Shown: piece by piece, positions 45,492 to 59,900 of the stretch
How positions within the stretch are numbered: position 1 is the stretch's first letter
Layout: each line of letters begins with the position of its first letter
From: Membranipora membranacea
Taxonomy: Eukaryota; Bryozoa; Gymnolaemata; Cheilostomatida; Membraniporidae
Length of the DNA: 64,000 nucleotides
Direction: 5' to 3'
NCBI GenBank assembly: GCA_914767715.1
Contig: OU612065.1
Span: 6,326,001-6,390,000, forward strand
The notes under the pieces: generated by a model
The model's database searches: none
What the model saw: only the letters and a program-made list of their open reading frames with translations
Told to the model about the DNA's origin: nothing
Translations under genes and position numbers: made by a program

Positions 45492-47929
45492 TCAATTAGC
45501 CGAGTCCCTGCAGTTGCACATAGCACAACACACCATAGGCATCACTTGTGTTTGTGCTGTAGCATTTTAATAAAATATCACTGATTATTTCTGATAACAA
45601 GGTACACTTAGATCTACACAGATGATGATCACGGTGGTGATGCCTTGCTCCCTCATTCCGCAGAGTTTCATGAGCCTAATTGAGTTATCAAGGTAATTAT
45701 TATTATGGTGCTCAGAGGTTAGTGACTTTATATGAAGACATTTGTTCTCTTTATCAAATGTATGAACTATATTGATGTATTTTGTAAGTCAATCATACTG
45801 TCGTAATAAATGACACATGTTTAATGTGTACAACTACTCGAGTTCGGCTCATCCTCACCTGACAGCTCTCACTCCTATAGAGTGACAGCTCTCACTTCAT
45901 TCATCCATTCTATCATCAGACCGTGCACACTTCTTACAATTATTGATTTTATGAGCTGTATGTTTTTACATTTATTTATCAATAAATAACTTCTCATCGA
46001 TAAAAGAGGTGGCAATGACTCTGAAATATCATTCACTGCTCGATAACTTGCAGATTCAATGTAAAGTAAGAGATATAAGAAATGTAATCATAATAAAATT
46101 ATTTAAGTTGATAATTTCAATGCCAGTTAGTATAGATGATGCGTATAATTTCCTTACACAAGAAGAGGCCATATTGAAGTGTTGTGTTATTCTTGACATG
46201 AACGGCCTATACAAGTGAGAAACAAGACCAAAATATTTACTTTGAAGACAGGTCAGTGCTCTTCTCCCTGAGAGCTGTCGTCTCATTTGTACAGATTAGA
46301 GGAGGACTGCTTGTTCTAATAAAAATATCTCATTTCTCTTTGGTTGTGCCACAGCTAACTTGCTAATGTTTGACACAAAGTAAAAACACGTTGATATAAA
46401 AAGTATGCAAAGGTCTTTTTAGTAAAATTTTACTCTGTGGCTGCATCGGAACATACCTCGGAGAGCAAGTTCCATAACAAAAAGCAATCAGCGTACAATA
46501 ATAAAAATTTTAAACTACATAGTATTGGGTCGATTTTTCACGTGAGTGAAAAAACGTCTTGATCCGAAGGTTGCATGATGCAAGATAACATATTATAACA
46601 GATGCCAAAAATTAAATATAAAAAGATAGAATAATTCTTGAGATTATAACTTAGATACTTTAATATTCTACTTAGTTTTGCAGCAGTTACAACAAACAAA
46701 ATGCAGATGAAGTTCAGGTTTAGTAACAGGGTCAGCAACCTTGACATCTTTCTATTATAGTCTCTGGGACCTCCTAGAACCGACAAACTCGATGGTGTTA
46801 TCTTTAGTTGCATCATATGAGAAAAAGCACTAAATTCCATGTGTTCTGATGGGAGCAGAAATAAGTTAAAATTCAATTTTGTTTTAGGATGTATGATTTT
46901 GTTTGAATTGATTTTTGTGACAGTTACTTTTTATGTCGTGGGTGTAACATAGTAAATGAAGAAGGTGCCTAGATTTGCTATGTTCTCGCTCAAACTGCCA
47001 TGAGAACATTCATCGATACAAGAGGTTAGTCGTATCAGCTTGAGCAAGAAGCGGGCACAGCTCAGACTTTGAATACAACTCATGGAAACAGAATTAGACT
47101 CAGAAATAGACTCAGAATATTTTTTGTTCAAGAGTTTTGAAGAAAGTGAAAATGCTTTGATTGGAAATCATGGGTTCTAGTGCTTGCTCACATATCACGA
47201 GACAACAAAAGAGAACATTCAGATTTTGTGACACCCAGAAAATCTCTGAAAATGTAAATTTTGAGTGGGTCATGCTGACATTATTACTATACCTTTAAAA
47301 CCAGGCTGTACAAAGATGGCAGTATTTCATATCATGCTTGCTGTGATGCACACTACATAATAAATGAGCAGCAATGATTGAAATTTAAGCGATCTCATAA
47401 TACAATAAAAATAACACTTATTCGAATTGGTAAGTTTTAAATACAAACCATGCATGAAATGAAAGGGCATTGTATCAGAGATAAGGAATAGAATAATATA
47501 ATAAATAAAAAGATCCGTTCATATGATCAAAAAGAGATATTTAAATAAAATATAATATATCACTTAACCAGAGAGATAATACAATAATTATACTATTACG
47601 ATTACTCAGTATAGCATTATGAGCGATATAGCGTTATTTTGGTGTAACTATTTACAAAATGCAAGTGTGTCAGGGTGTCAAGGCCACACCACAAGCACCA
47701 TTATTTACAAATCTTTATAAATTAATCGAGAAGTTAACTCCAATATTGATGATGTGAGTTCTAAGTGTCGCTCCCCATGAAGGTGTCTTATTTGGGGAGA
47801 AATGTTATGCTATATTAGTAAAGCAGCTTCACAGCGTATGTAAAGCTTCCATAGTTCACTTAGGCCTCAGTGCAAATGTGGTAATAAATGTGATTAATTA
47901 CAATAAGTTCTGTACAAAATAAATAATAC
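45492..47929. other. Convergent 3' regions of XPG and Zmiz
   Basis: The two genes end tail to tail about 2.4 kb apart. The sequence should hold the 3' untranslated regions of both. I see no further gene. A minus-strand polyadenylation signal close to the Zmiz stop is not obvious; TTTATTTAT near 45970 (AATAAA on the minus strand) is a distant candidate. Confidence 0.5.
45569..45574 (+). terminator. Candidate XPG polyadenylation signal
   Basis: AATAAA, about 80 bases after the XPG stop codon. A second AATAAA lies at 45805-45810. Confidence 0.6.
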
Positions 47930-50900
47930 TTAGTCTGCAAAGAGGGCCAAAATTTCATCGTCATCCACTGATGAAGTATTTGGAAGGCCAGTTTTGTCAT
48001 CTGAGTTTGAACCCGAGTCCTGTGGGCCGAGATATGCTAGCAAGTCAACATCGTCTAAGCCTTCCAGAGCAACCTGATAAATCAAATAAATATAAACATA
48101 TGATACTGAGCGCAGGGATATATGGTGGAAACAAAACAATACCAATTACTCAAAACCACCAGTTTTGGTCTCTAACAATATTAAATGTTGGTTCAATCAA
48201 GGAGTTAGAACTCCTTGTTTCAATGAAGATGCTGAGGGTATCTAGCATGATTATAAATGGTACTCACATTGTCTGTGGAGGCATTGTTCACTAAGTCACT
48301 GATATCACTGGGTAGTTCAGTAGTACCAGGTGAGTGGTTTGAAGTATTGATTGGTGCGTTACTCGGTGGACCTTGTACAGAAGGTGGTGCATTACTTGGT
48401 GGTCCCTGCGAGGCAGGAGCGTTGCTTGGTGGACCTTGAGACATTGGTGCATTACTGGCAGGTCCTCCTGGAGCCATATTACTAGTTTGTGCTGACAATG
48501 CTGGAGCGTTGCTAGCGGGACCTCCATGTGGGATGGTGCTATAGCCAGGTGGCTGCTGAGAATTGCTAGCTGGGCCTAAAATGAAAGTGAAATTGAAATT
48601 TACTGAGCAGAACCAGCGACAGGCATTTATTACTGTAATAGCCTGTCTTGTTTGCCAGCCCATTGTGCAGGGTCATATTACCTCGCTTGCTTAGCAATTA
48701 CATCTGAGTTTAGACAAGAATGTATCAGTATAAAAAGTGATAGCTATTGTACAGTCGGTGTAGATAAGGTTCATAGAAAATTATATCCACAAATCTTTCG
48801 TGTGCACCCAAGCATAACGAGGTTAGCAATGGAAGAGAGGCTCATATCGCTTAGGCTCATCATCACGCATGAGGAGATCTGGCAATAATACTTTGCACAG
48901 TAGAGTATAGTGCACACAGCCGTTGTTGAATCTAGCTAGAGCCAATAAATGTACAGTAGAATCAAGTGTCATGCATCTCTCCGGAAGAAGAAATAATCAG
49001 CTGCAATGGTCTTTGTTTCCATGGTGAGGAAAGATGTTAGAGGATTTCAAGAAATATTATTTTACTACACATTAACCGATGCAGATTCCGCAAGTACATA
49101 GCCTGCCACACCAACTCTTCACTGAAGCGTAACAACAAAACACTACTCCTGGGCAGGGCCATAAATATCCACCGCCATGAAACCTGCGCCTATCATTGTG
49201 TCATCACCTGAAATCTATGGTTGGATCAGCATAATGAAGTGATACCTTGCAGATTAGCTGCTGACAAATGCTAAGTCAGTATTATTTTGCTCACCTTGAG
49301 GGCTACTAGCGATCCCGGATTGCTGCCGTTGTAACACAGCAAGGCGTTTATCATTTTCACTCATATCACTCCTGTTTGACATTGGCCCTGTGAAGTCCGG
49401 GGGTGAGTTAAAGCCAGCGTCGTATACTCCTCCAGCAAAATGAGCGATTGAGTTACTTCCTAAAGATATGGATAAAAGGGAATTATTGCGACGCTCAAGC
49501 CACCTTGGTCGAACAGTATTAAGTACGGGCCTAAACTGATACGAAGCACACAAAAGCCGATCAAATAAGGCTCGTCATCCACGTCCCTACGTAGGATCCC
49601 TTTTCTGGTGCCAAGCAGCACACTGTGTGTGGGATGATGATATTTATTTCTTATGTAATTATATTATATAACGCAGTGGGTGTAAGAGCATCTGAAATTC
49701 TGTGCTAGGCACCTCTAATAAAAAAATAGAGGGATGACAAACCTTGTGAGTTGTGAGAGTTTGGAGGAGTGGGATATGGTGACATTGGATTATTATGGTG
49801 AGCTTCATAAGATCCAGCTGATGGCAGATTCGTTGATGAGGGGCTGTACACTTTCATCCAGGAGTTATTAACAGCGCACACATTGTCTACATTGAAAATA
49901 ATTGGCATACAACACGATGCATATTCATAAGTCAATTATTTAGTTGGGCTAAAAGACCATCTGCTCATACATGAATTAACTGGGAATCTGAGTTGTGATA
50001 AACCATTATAGGCCATAGATTTGACAAAGGACTGTCCGAAGAGCCCAACAAATTTGCATGAGAGGAAAACTCCTACAAATTAGACTGACCACCAATATCC
50101 TACCAATATCCTCACAGATCCTATGTAATAAAAGCGTAGATCAAGTGGATGAGATTAAATAATCCCAAGTAGTGCTCAATTCCACTAATACATTATTACA
50201 TTATGGATACACCGGTTAGAGTTATCTTTTGTTTAAAATCCGGACAACCCATAATGGTTGTTCAGAGGAAGAAAGGTTGTTTGGTTCCCAGTTCACTTCG
50301 TATTTTGTGATACCATATTGCTGGCTAGAAAGTCCTTCCAGCGCCGTGAACTTCTATTTCCACCTTGAGTGGTCTAGGACAGGGTGGACTGCCTTTAATG
50401 AAATGCAGCTGTAGCTTGAGTTATAAATTATTAGTGTACCTGGAAGTCTTCAAAATATTGCTTTGTCACCCATTACAGGCGAGAGTTTTAACCCTAGACA
50501 CGTTTTTCTCTGACAAAAGTGCAAATACACATCTTGGAAATTTTAAGGTCCGTTGGTCAAACAATTTTGGATAAACACCTAACATCAGATTCATGATAGG
50601 CTTGAGTGGCAATGTCTCATGTGCACAACACAATAACATGAATCCTATATGGAGGTACCCTCAGCGTTATTCGCTTTCAAGCATGAGGCTTGGCCGACTC
50701 CTAAACAGTGCAGATATCTCATCATTATCACAACTTGAATGAATCTGTTCGAGAGTCACAATCAACTTATTTACCCCTAAATATTATTCTATCATATGAA
50801 GCAAGTCTTTGCCAAAAGACCAGCACTAGATATTTTGGTCAGAGGCAGGCCAAACATACGCTTGAGTATTTCATAACACCATATTTCTGAAGGAGAATAA

Positions 50901-53900
50901 AGCAATTCTAACTAATTTTGCAGAATCTGCATTTGGTACCCACATAAAGCTGCTGCTAATCACTACTGCTATATCACAAGTGAATAAAGTAAAATCTATA
51001 TCAAGTGCTCTCATGTGCTCAGAGTCGAGGTTATTGATTCAAAACCAACTCAATGGTGTACGGTTGAGCCAGCAGCTAGATAAAGAATATGTTATAAGCC
51101 TTGATTTATCCTATCACTCAATGCAGCTATATTTATCAGTTTGCCAAGCGATTAGCCGAGTTTTTAATTGAGCGTAAAGAATTTTGTAACTCTAGCGTAG
51201 GGTGCTAGGTTAGCTAGACAGTCATCGAACATATCAATTGCTTCACATCTATTTGGTGTTATCAGTGTTGTATGATTGTAATAGTTTTCTTCATTCTTCA
51301 TAACGCTTTATTAGCTGTAATGCTTTTGATTGCCAAATATGATTGGGTTAGTTTCCATCAGTGAACACAAAGGTCTTATAAGATAAGTGGCAAGATGTGA
51401 AATTAAGACTTGCTCACAGTATAATCTGTGTTAAATAAATGGCTGTCTATAGATTTTAGTAGAACATGATCAAGCTGGATACTTCAACAGTTAGCAGATT
51501 TTTGTATTTGAGAAAGCCTCCACTCAATATTTGGCACAAAACGATGGATAGAACGTATGACGCGCTTGATTTTAATGCTGTAAAAAGGCAAAGTTATATC
51601 AGCTTTTGGGCAGATAATCCTGAGCTTGAGACTAGAAATCAGACAGGACAATGGGCCACTTCCACAGACTTCTGGTAGCATCATAAGATTGCACTTACTA
51701 CGGCATTTTAAAAACTCAACGCAGTTTCCACGTTAGTCGCGTTTAGCTATGCAACTTGTGACCGTTCCATAGTTCAGAAAATTGAGTTTGAGGCACATTG
51801 GTTACTACAATCTTAGGGGTTTTGAGTAGGGTTTCATAATTTTGAATTTTGGTAGATACCATGGGGATTATTGAAGAAAAAACTGATTATTCTTTGGAAA
51901 TATACATACCTTTGTTATGCTCTTCTTTGGCTATTGTCACAGGTTTCCAATCAGCATTCGCCTCAATATTAACCTCGTCCACATCAGTTTTAGCCAACTC
52001 GTTGATAATGCCCCACATATACTGGTCTATCTCTAAGCCTTCCAATAAGGCATTTTTGCTGGAGAAATGACAAAATAGATGTGTGAGAAATATAATTGAG
52101 GCTATGGCCTGCAACATGCAAGATATTCATGTGCCTGGTCAACTGGTCCCAGGAGATTGCGTAGAAGATCCCGCTCAAGGGACCAACAATTTCAATCAAA
52201 TTGACAATTTCTTTTTTCTTTTTTTAGGACAATGTTGATCAGAAGAATTTCAAGGCTGTTGACAGACGTCATGAGCACACCAACACCAACAAGTTAAACG
52301 ATCATAACCCTTGTCATTTGATCTCTCTCAGTCCTGTCATGTTCCCTAGCCTGGCCTAACCTTGAATATATTTATGACAGGGCAAAGTTTCTCAAACTTT
52401 TCTAGAAATACGTAATTGAATTTTAAACATTTTGGTTCCAAAATAAATCATCTTCACTTTGTGTGTAGTTGGATGGTTTGGTTGGTGGTTGGCTATGTTT
52501 GCTCTCGGAGTGAAAGTAGCATGACAAGGGAATGGTAATAGTGATTTATGTGTAATTTTAACATGGATATTCTAGTGGAGCAATGATTCATGAACAGAAG
52601 GGATGCTTGAGTGGGTCACAGCGATCAGACATAATTCAACACAGGATTTCTACTACATTATCACATAAATGCGGTTTTGAGAACCGAGGTAGACAGGCGA
52701 GGCTGAAACTTTGGGTTATGGCCTGCTCATTCATAAACACAATATCTACTGTATAGCATATTGAGATTAACCAGCTGAGGTAACAATGATGATCACAGCT
52801 AATAAAGGATCAGATTAGATAGTAAGGAGATGTTCTTACTTAGTGATAATAAATATATGTTAGGAAATCAAAATGGCACAAAACTGCACAAGATATGAAC
52901 TTATTATACTGTGTGAAATTATAGCTTATGTGTCTGCCTTGCCGGTGAGCAATGAGAATACAGTATGACAAGCTTACTATTTTGGTTGTAAGATAATAAT
53001 TACAGCTTGAGGCTTGAATATATAATCAGGGTATAGTAGTCAGAGGGCACATAGACGTTGGTATGCATTAATATTCGCCTTCATCGATGGAGATAATATG
53101 TGACAAGCTGTCATTGACGAGAAATAATATTGTATAAGCCAAATTTACAAGAAAATTTAATGGCGATAGTATAAATGTACCATACTGTCTAGCAATAAGA
53201 GTATGAGTTGCATCTTACCCACAAACTGGACAGCGCCAGGACATGCGTTCAGCATTCAGCTGTAGGTACGGCTCGAGATCAAAACAACGAATATGTCGAC
53301 ATTCACTGCCGCGAGCAGGCAACGCAATTCGACGGAATGTGATGGGGCATTTTAAGGAGATCTTTGTAGAGGTTTGTTCCACTCCGTCTGACTCAGCTGC
53401 CGGTAGGCCGTTAGCAAAGTTCGCTTTTACTACAAAAAGATAAACATAATTATAGTTATTACAATGATTGTGTTTTGCATTTCTTGTCAGCAACATGTGT
53501 CCGTCTCATGATAAAGTCTGACTTGAGCATGACAGAAGGAGTGGCGTAGAAGTCAGATTGGTACATGTGTCCCTTGCCTATTTACTACTGCAACTGTGAG
53601 GCATTATCACCTACACTGTGGTTCAATTACCACACATTTGTGTGGCTGCTAGCTGCAAACAGTCCTCAGATAATACAATGTTGTCCTTCAGGGTGTAATA
53701 GGTTTACTGAACGTTAGGTTAATCCATCACTCAATAGATGTAATTACAGTGAGGTCATTGTCGCAGAATCTCAGAATAAGGGTTATCAGAGGCTACCAAC
53801 CTGTTTTGATGTTTTTGGTTCATTTGGGATGAGCGACAAAGGAAAACAGTTGACGGTTTTGGGGTGATGTATTGATAAACTTCTGCACTGTTTTGACTGG

Positions 53901-56900
53901 ATGTAAATAGGGAACTAAGCCTAAGATGAATGTTGTTTTTATTCCCAATTTTTTACTTCAGGGTTGTAAATAAATACCTGGGTGTATGAACTTTTTTTCT
54001 CTTCTAAGAAAAAAAAGGTGAAAAACCCCCAAAAATGGCTTCAAATGCTCTCAAAGACGTGATATGTGAACCGCCTTTGCTATTTGCTATTTGATGGACT
54101 CGTATCACTCTCCCTGCCAATAATCTAGTATAAGAATGGGAGCAATTTAATTCAATGAGAGCTAGTAACCCTCTGTTCCTCATCTTACAAGTGTTATGCC
54201 TATCATGCTCTTCAGTGATAAAGTCAGCCAGCTTGTCACAAACTTGTAATAATACCTGCCAATGGCTGCTCACTGAGTAAACATAACCTCCTCAACAATT
54301 CATCAACATTAGCCAACTTTGATTGATTACAATTAAATGCCTTATAATGACAATGTTGAAAATGTGATACAAGTTGTTTTATAGGTATGTGACTATACTC
54401 GCATCTATAGACAATACATGACCAGCAACCGCCTAGCCGCAAAACCACACCGAGATAATAAGGCCATCACACTTTAGCATCTATTGACATTGTCCAATTG
54501 AAAGTAGGCTGCAAATTACTGTGCTGCAGTTGGTGAAGGCAAAACTTTGGGGCTTTTGACACACAGGCCAGCAGGTGTATAATGTGGGCATCCTCCTCAT
54601 GGTGTAGAAAGATAATGGAGTAGTCTTTTTTTCCCTTTAGTAATTGACTGCAGCAGTAGTTTGAGACAGCTCATTGAATCCATGGTGGTCAAATGGTTAC
54701 ACTGCAGCTGCGACTAAGTGGCTTCTGTGTGCAGCAGGGAAGCGGCGCAGCGTCTTTGTCAATTCTAAGTTGCAAATTTCCATATAATATGCAGTCATTT
54801 ACTGTGCTTATTTATTGATAATATAACTCAACTCTAGAGATAGTTGATTGGTAGTTGATAGGCGTTGTGTGTCATCACTTTCCCTGACATCCCTTATTAC
54901 ACTGATAAATAGTGGACCATCATCACATCTTGCTAACATGTTGTAATCTAGATTTCAAGACACTATTATGAGATTTCTGCATTCCTTGTAGCTTGTTGTC
55001 ATCAAATGGAATATGTACCCTAGAGCTGATAGTGTGACAGTAATATTCTATTACTGGTTCAGGTCAACATTGGGTAATTACCAAATAGAAATGCTATCGC
55101 ATTGCACTTGGAGTGTCTCAAGATAAAAAACTGATTATTATGTAACCCTCTCACCACAAATCTTGCTATTACATATCTATTACCAACCTATCCAGAGACA
55201 TATAGACCAGAGGTCCCACCCATCCTCAGTTTTGTCATAAGGGATTATCATGTGTCACCCGTAGTCTCATAATAAATACTAGCAGATCTAATCTGTTTCA
55301 GCCAAGGTGGTAGTAGTTGTTGGTGGCATCTCTATTGTAGATTTGAGTTATGTTGTACTTACTTTTAGCAATGCATTGTTCAGCTGCTAAGAATCTCTTC
55401 TTCAGCAATCCCTGCAGTATTGACTTCACCGTCGGTCTGTGCACAAGTTGTAGGAAAAACAAATGCGACTAAAAACAGAAAACATGTTTATTCGTCTGCG
55501 GGTAAACAGTGAATTAATGTACATACAAATCGTGTACAGTAACTCTAGTGAGATGGTATGTATCTGAGCTTTAAGAGGCGCCGAAGGAGGTCGCATCTTG
55601 TCCCCTATTTTGCAAGCTTTTCAAAACTTTGAGTTGTGAAACATGACTCCATCTACGAAGTTTTGAATGACAAAACATGGTATTTTTAGAACTTAAATTT
55701 AATTAATCTGCTTACAGTGCAGACAAAAAATTGATCTGACCGCATTTCACGAAATCGAAAGAAAAACATGAGCAATTACGTAACAGTAACTGACTAGGCT
55801 ACAATGCTGAGTCGTTCTCACTTATCATGTTTTGTGACGAGTGACCATTGCTAGTTATATCCCAGTGAGATGTATTGAAGAACATATGATGTGGTTTTTG
55901 GTTTAAAAAGTAATTTCACCATAGGTCATCAATTTCCAATCTCTTTTCAGTCATGGTTTTTAGTTTAGGCTTTGAATTTCCAGGGCCAAGTAATATCTCA
56001 TGCGATAGACTAGACGCTTCATTCAGTTTGTTACAAAATTTCATCATGCAAGTGATTTCATGCGCTTTGGTAACCAATTTACACAGACAATCTGCGCCAA
56101 GACTCTCAGAAACATATCACTTGATATGTAATATATCTTTCACCTCCCTATAAATGTAATACCACTTGTTCAAAACCCCAAATTTAATTTTTATTCATTG
56201 GTTTAATTTGCAAACAACCTATATAATTTCATTGTTGATCCAGGATAAACTAACCTTTCGGTATACATACAAAAAGCTTTTCTACCACGTGGGCCCACAC
56301 TCCTATTGTACAATAACGTGTACAAATGTAAAAAAACCTTGCATTGTGACCAATCTTTGCGTCATTAGATTGCACAAAAAGAGTCCTATTACATCAGCAT
56401 TGCAAACATTAAACTGAGATGATTTGGCAGCATGAGTTTTACATTCAGCCAAGGGAACTCAATTTTGGAAGTGTTCATTGGCTGAGAACAGTCCAAGCTA
56501 TTGTGGGCTATAGCTATATGTAGACTATTCGCAGCATGACCATCTACTCTTGAGACACATCTACACAGTAGATCATGTAGCTGTCCCTTATTTACAGATA
56601 TTTAAACTGTTGTAACACTAGAATCAAGCCAAAGGTATCATGAAGCAAACAAACCCAACCACTTGCTCATGTTTACTGTGTCGCTACTGATATATAGACT
56701 AGAACGCTGTCGGCAGATACTTACACAGCAACAGGCACAGACAGAGATAGTGAGAGTGTTTTTGCCAGGCATGCATACACTCTTGAGATACAGAGGTTTG
56801 TGATATGATCGTTCACCACGATCTATAAGCAGGGGGCGCCCGTTCACGCTTATTGACACTGATGCTGGCCAATTAGGGCTCTGCTGCCTATCTTCATGGT

Positions 56901-59900
56901 GGAAGCATTTAAGCTGCACCTCAGAGTCCTGTCTGAAATACAGAACGGACAAAAATGGTAATTTACTTCATGGAAATAAAGTGTGAAGATTTACGAGGGC
57001 CAACCGCATGGGCCACTGAGCATCTTCTACAGCGCCTACCAAACATTAGAATTGTGAATGAATACCAATTTTATCTCAATCTAGTGTTATGGCAACCATT
57101 TTTCAAGTCAAATTGATAGGTTGTTTGGTCTCCTAAAGTGCCTTTATTAACACCACTCCATAAGACATACAAGGTTAAACTTGTATCATGTTGATCGTAC
57201 ATAGTGCGCATTAAATAATGAGTATGGGTTATCGGGTTCAGTAGTCGTCGGGACATGTATACAATCAATCACTACGCACAGCCGGAATTCTGATTACAAA
57301 AAAATCTGACAATGTCAGTATGATAATGACAACAAATACAAAGCACCATCAGTGAGTTTACGGTGAATCATTGTAAAACTGTTAGCAAACAACCTAAAAT
57401 AATGGTTGAGATTGTGTTAAGCTAATTTAATGATTTCCCGGCTAGTTACTCCTATGTAAGATATGCCCTGTAATGAAGCTGACTATTATAATCTAACACA
57501 CTAATAATCACTATCTAAAATCACACAGGTACATCACAACTCAACTCTTCAAAATTAGCTTCAATATTCATTCCAGACCATAGTTTTATCATAACACTAA
57601 TGAGTAGGCTATAATACCTACTAATTAATTTGTGGGCCTGTACATTTGTTTCTGCGGATTATTCATAGCTGATCCTGGTAGTAAAATACAGCCTTTTTGG
57701 CACTATCTATGTAGTCATTGCAGTGGGAAGACAGTCTTTTACCCGCTTTGTATTACATTTGCGGATGATAATCATGCTTGGCCACCTACTGCATGGTCTA
57801 CTGCCTGAGCTACATTTAGTGCTGATTCATCTCAAATTACAGTATTATCTAGGGTACACCTACTTAAAACCGTATCCTGATTGATATGTCACAAAAATCT
57901 TCCATGCCGGGTCATCACTTCAGGGTGTGGAAGCCAATCACATCCGAGCTCTGACTGTCAAACAAATACTTCTGTGACATACCACCAGTCAAACCCCATA
58001 TATATCATCTTATGATTGATTCTCACCTTTCCATAAGCGTTTGAAAGACTTGTTCTTTTAGATGAAACACATGGTGACTGACTTGTAGGTTATGCTCTAA
58101 TCTGAATGGAGGTAAGATAATACCATCTCGGATAGGAAACGTCAGTTGTATCTCTCCTCCTAAATATGATAGAGATGACATGGTAATGAGTTTACAGGGT
58201 CGACATGAAAACTACAAGATGCTTTCCCTATTTTGAGATAATAGATAGTCAAATATCACAGCTTCCTACATCACTTGTAGTTGATTAACACGTTAGCTGC
58301 AGTAATAATTTCTTCAATCCTATTTATAGGAATATACAGCTTACAACACTGTCAACGCAATAAGGTGACCAATATATGCAAATAATATAATTTATCTGTT
58401 TTCAAAATATCTTAATGTCTGTAAGGAATATGTCGAGAGTTAAATGTGAGAGATCTATCTTAATTCTGACACTGGAACCATCTGATTCTTATACTAGGAA
58501 AAGTGTTACCAGTAACTATGCCTGCTTCCTGTGAGGCAGTACCATACAAATGGTTTCATTGTCTAGGTACGTATAATAGTCAGAGAAAAATGTACTTTTG
58601 TAATATTTCTGTTACAAGAGAACATGAACATTGTACTTTGTTCACTGATCAACCACTAGTGTATTATATATTACCCGTTGGTGGAAGTGGCACCGGTTTC
58701 ACGTCAGCCATGTGTTGCTGTGGCATCATATAACCAGTCTGTAAGATTAAAAATCAAACACTTGGTAACAAATCATGTCCTAATCGGTCTCATTTACATA
58801 CATGTTAATAATCCAAAACCATGCTGGTATGACATGGTTTTTTGCAATGAGAATTTATTCTCCTTGGAAAACAAAAACAAGACATCTGCAGATTAGGTCA
58901 TAGGTGTGATGTTTACTGTTTGCGACATTTCACATTGGAGAGAACAACAAGTACCATGACTCAATCAGGTGTAAACGAACTTTATACATTGTTTAATCCA
59001 TTTATCTGCACACAAATCGGTTTTGAGGCACAATTTAGAATGGAAATCCTCTGATTGATTGACAGTGGGGAGCATTCAACAACTACAGGGTTTTCTTAAT
59101 TGGTCAGAACTGTCAGTATTGGCTAGGGATGAGATTCCCTCTCTCCCCACCGGCCAGCATAACTCAATATTGGCGGGCTGACACACACAGATGACTTCTA
59201 GCTACTACACCATTATACCTGAGCTGTGTAGGGTTGAGATGGTACATGTTGATTAGGATGTGGATGCGCTGATCTCTGCAGGTGATGAGGATACGGCGAG
59301 CCTGCAGTGTAGGGTGGAGGTGCTCCACTCTCGTACCCACCCGGAGGGCACCCCTGCATCATACCAGGTCTGACCTGATGTGAATACTGAGCAGGGTGAG
59401 CAGCACCTGCAGCTGTGTTATACGGTGTAGGTTGTGGGGTCATATGTCTGTACTGTAAACATAATATCGTTATTAAATGAAAAGTGCACTGAGTACAACT
59501 GAAATGCTTTCCGATGACTAGATTTTGTCACAAGTGTGTACAGTAATTATTAACAAGCTTTACAGGGAGATTGTGTGTAAGATTGCAAGTTGATCAACAT
59601 TGACATGACATAGAGCCTGGTTAAGAGTGGCTGCCATTCTGAGCTGAAGGTGCCATGAGTTGCTCATCATTTATCATTAGGATCACTATAAGTTAATAGC
59701 CACAATATTACACCTGCTTATTAGCCTCGGCTCCAACCGTATCTTCGCAGCTTATTTATCTTAGATATCATTAGATTTGTCAGAGTTGACAGTAACAAGC
59801 AAATCCATTCATGTTTAGCTGTGGTTTTTGACGAAAATCAATCAAGCAAAGCAAAATACTACATTCCAAGTGATAAGTGCAGGTACATTTTGATAGGCAA

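Noticed and set aside
51466-51678. Plus-strand ORF opposite a Zmiz intron, reading [20 protein letters not shown]
   Set aside because: Somewhat protein-like, but no family match, no splice context and no neighbours; probably chance.
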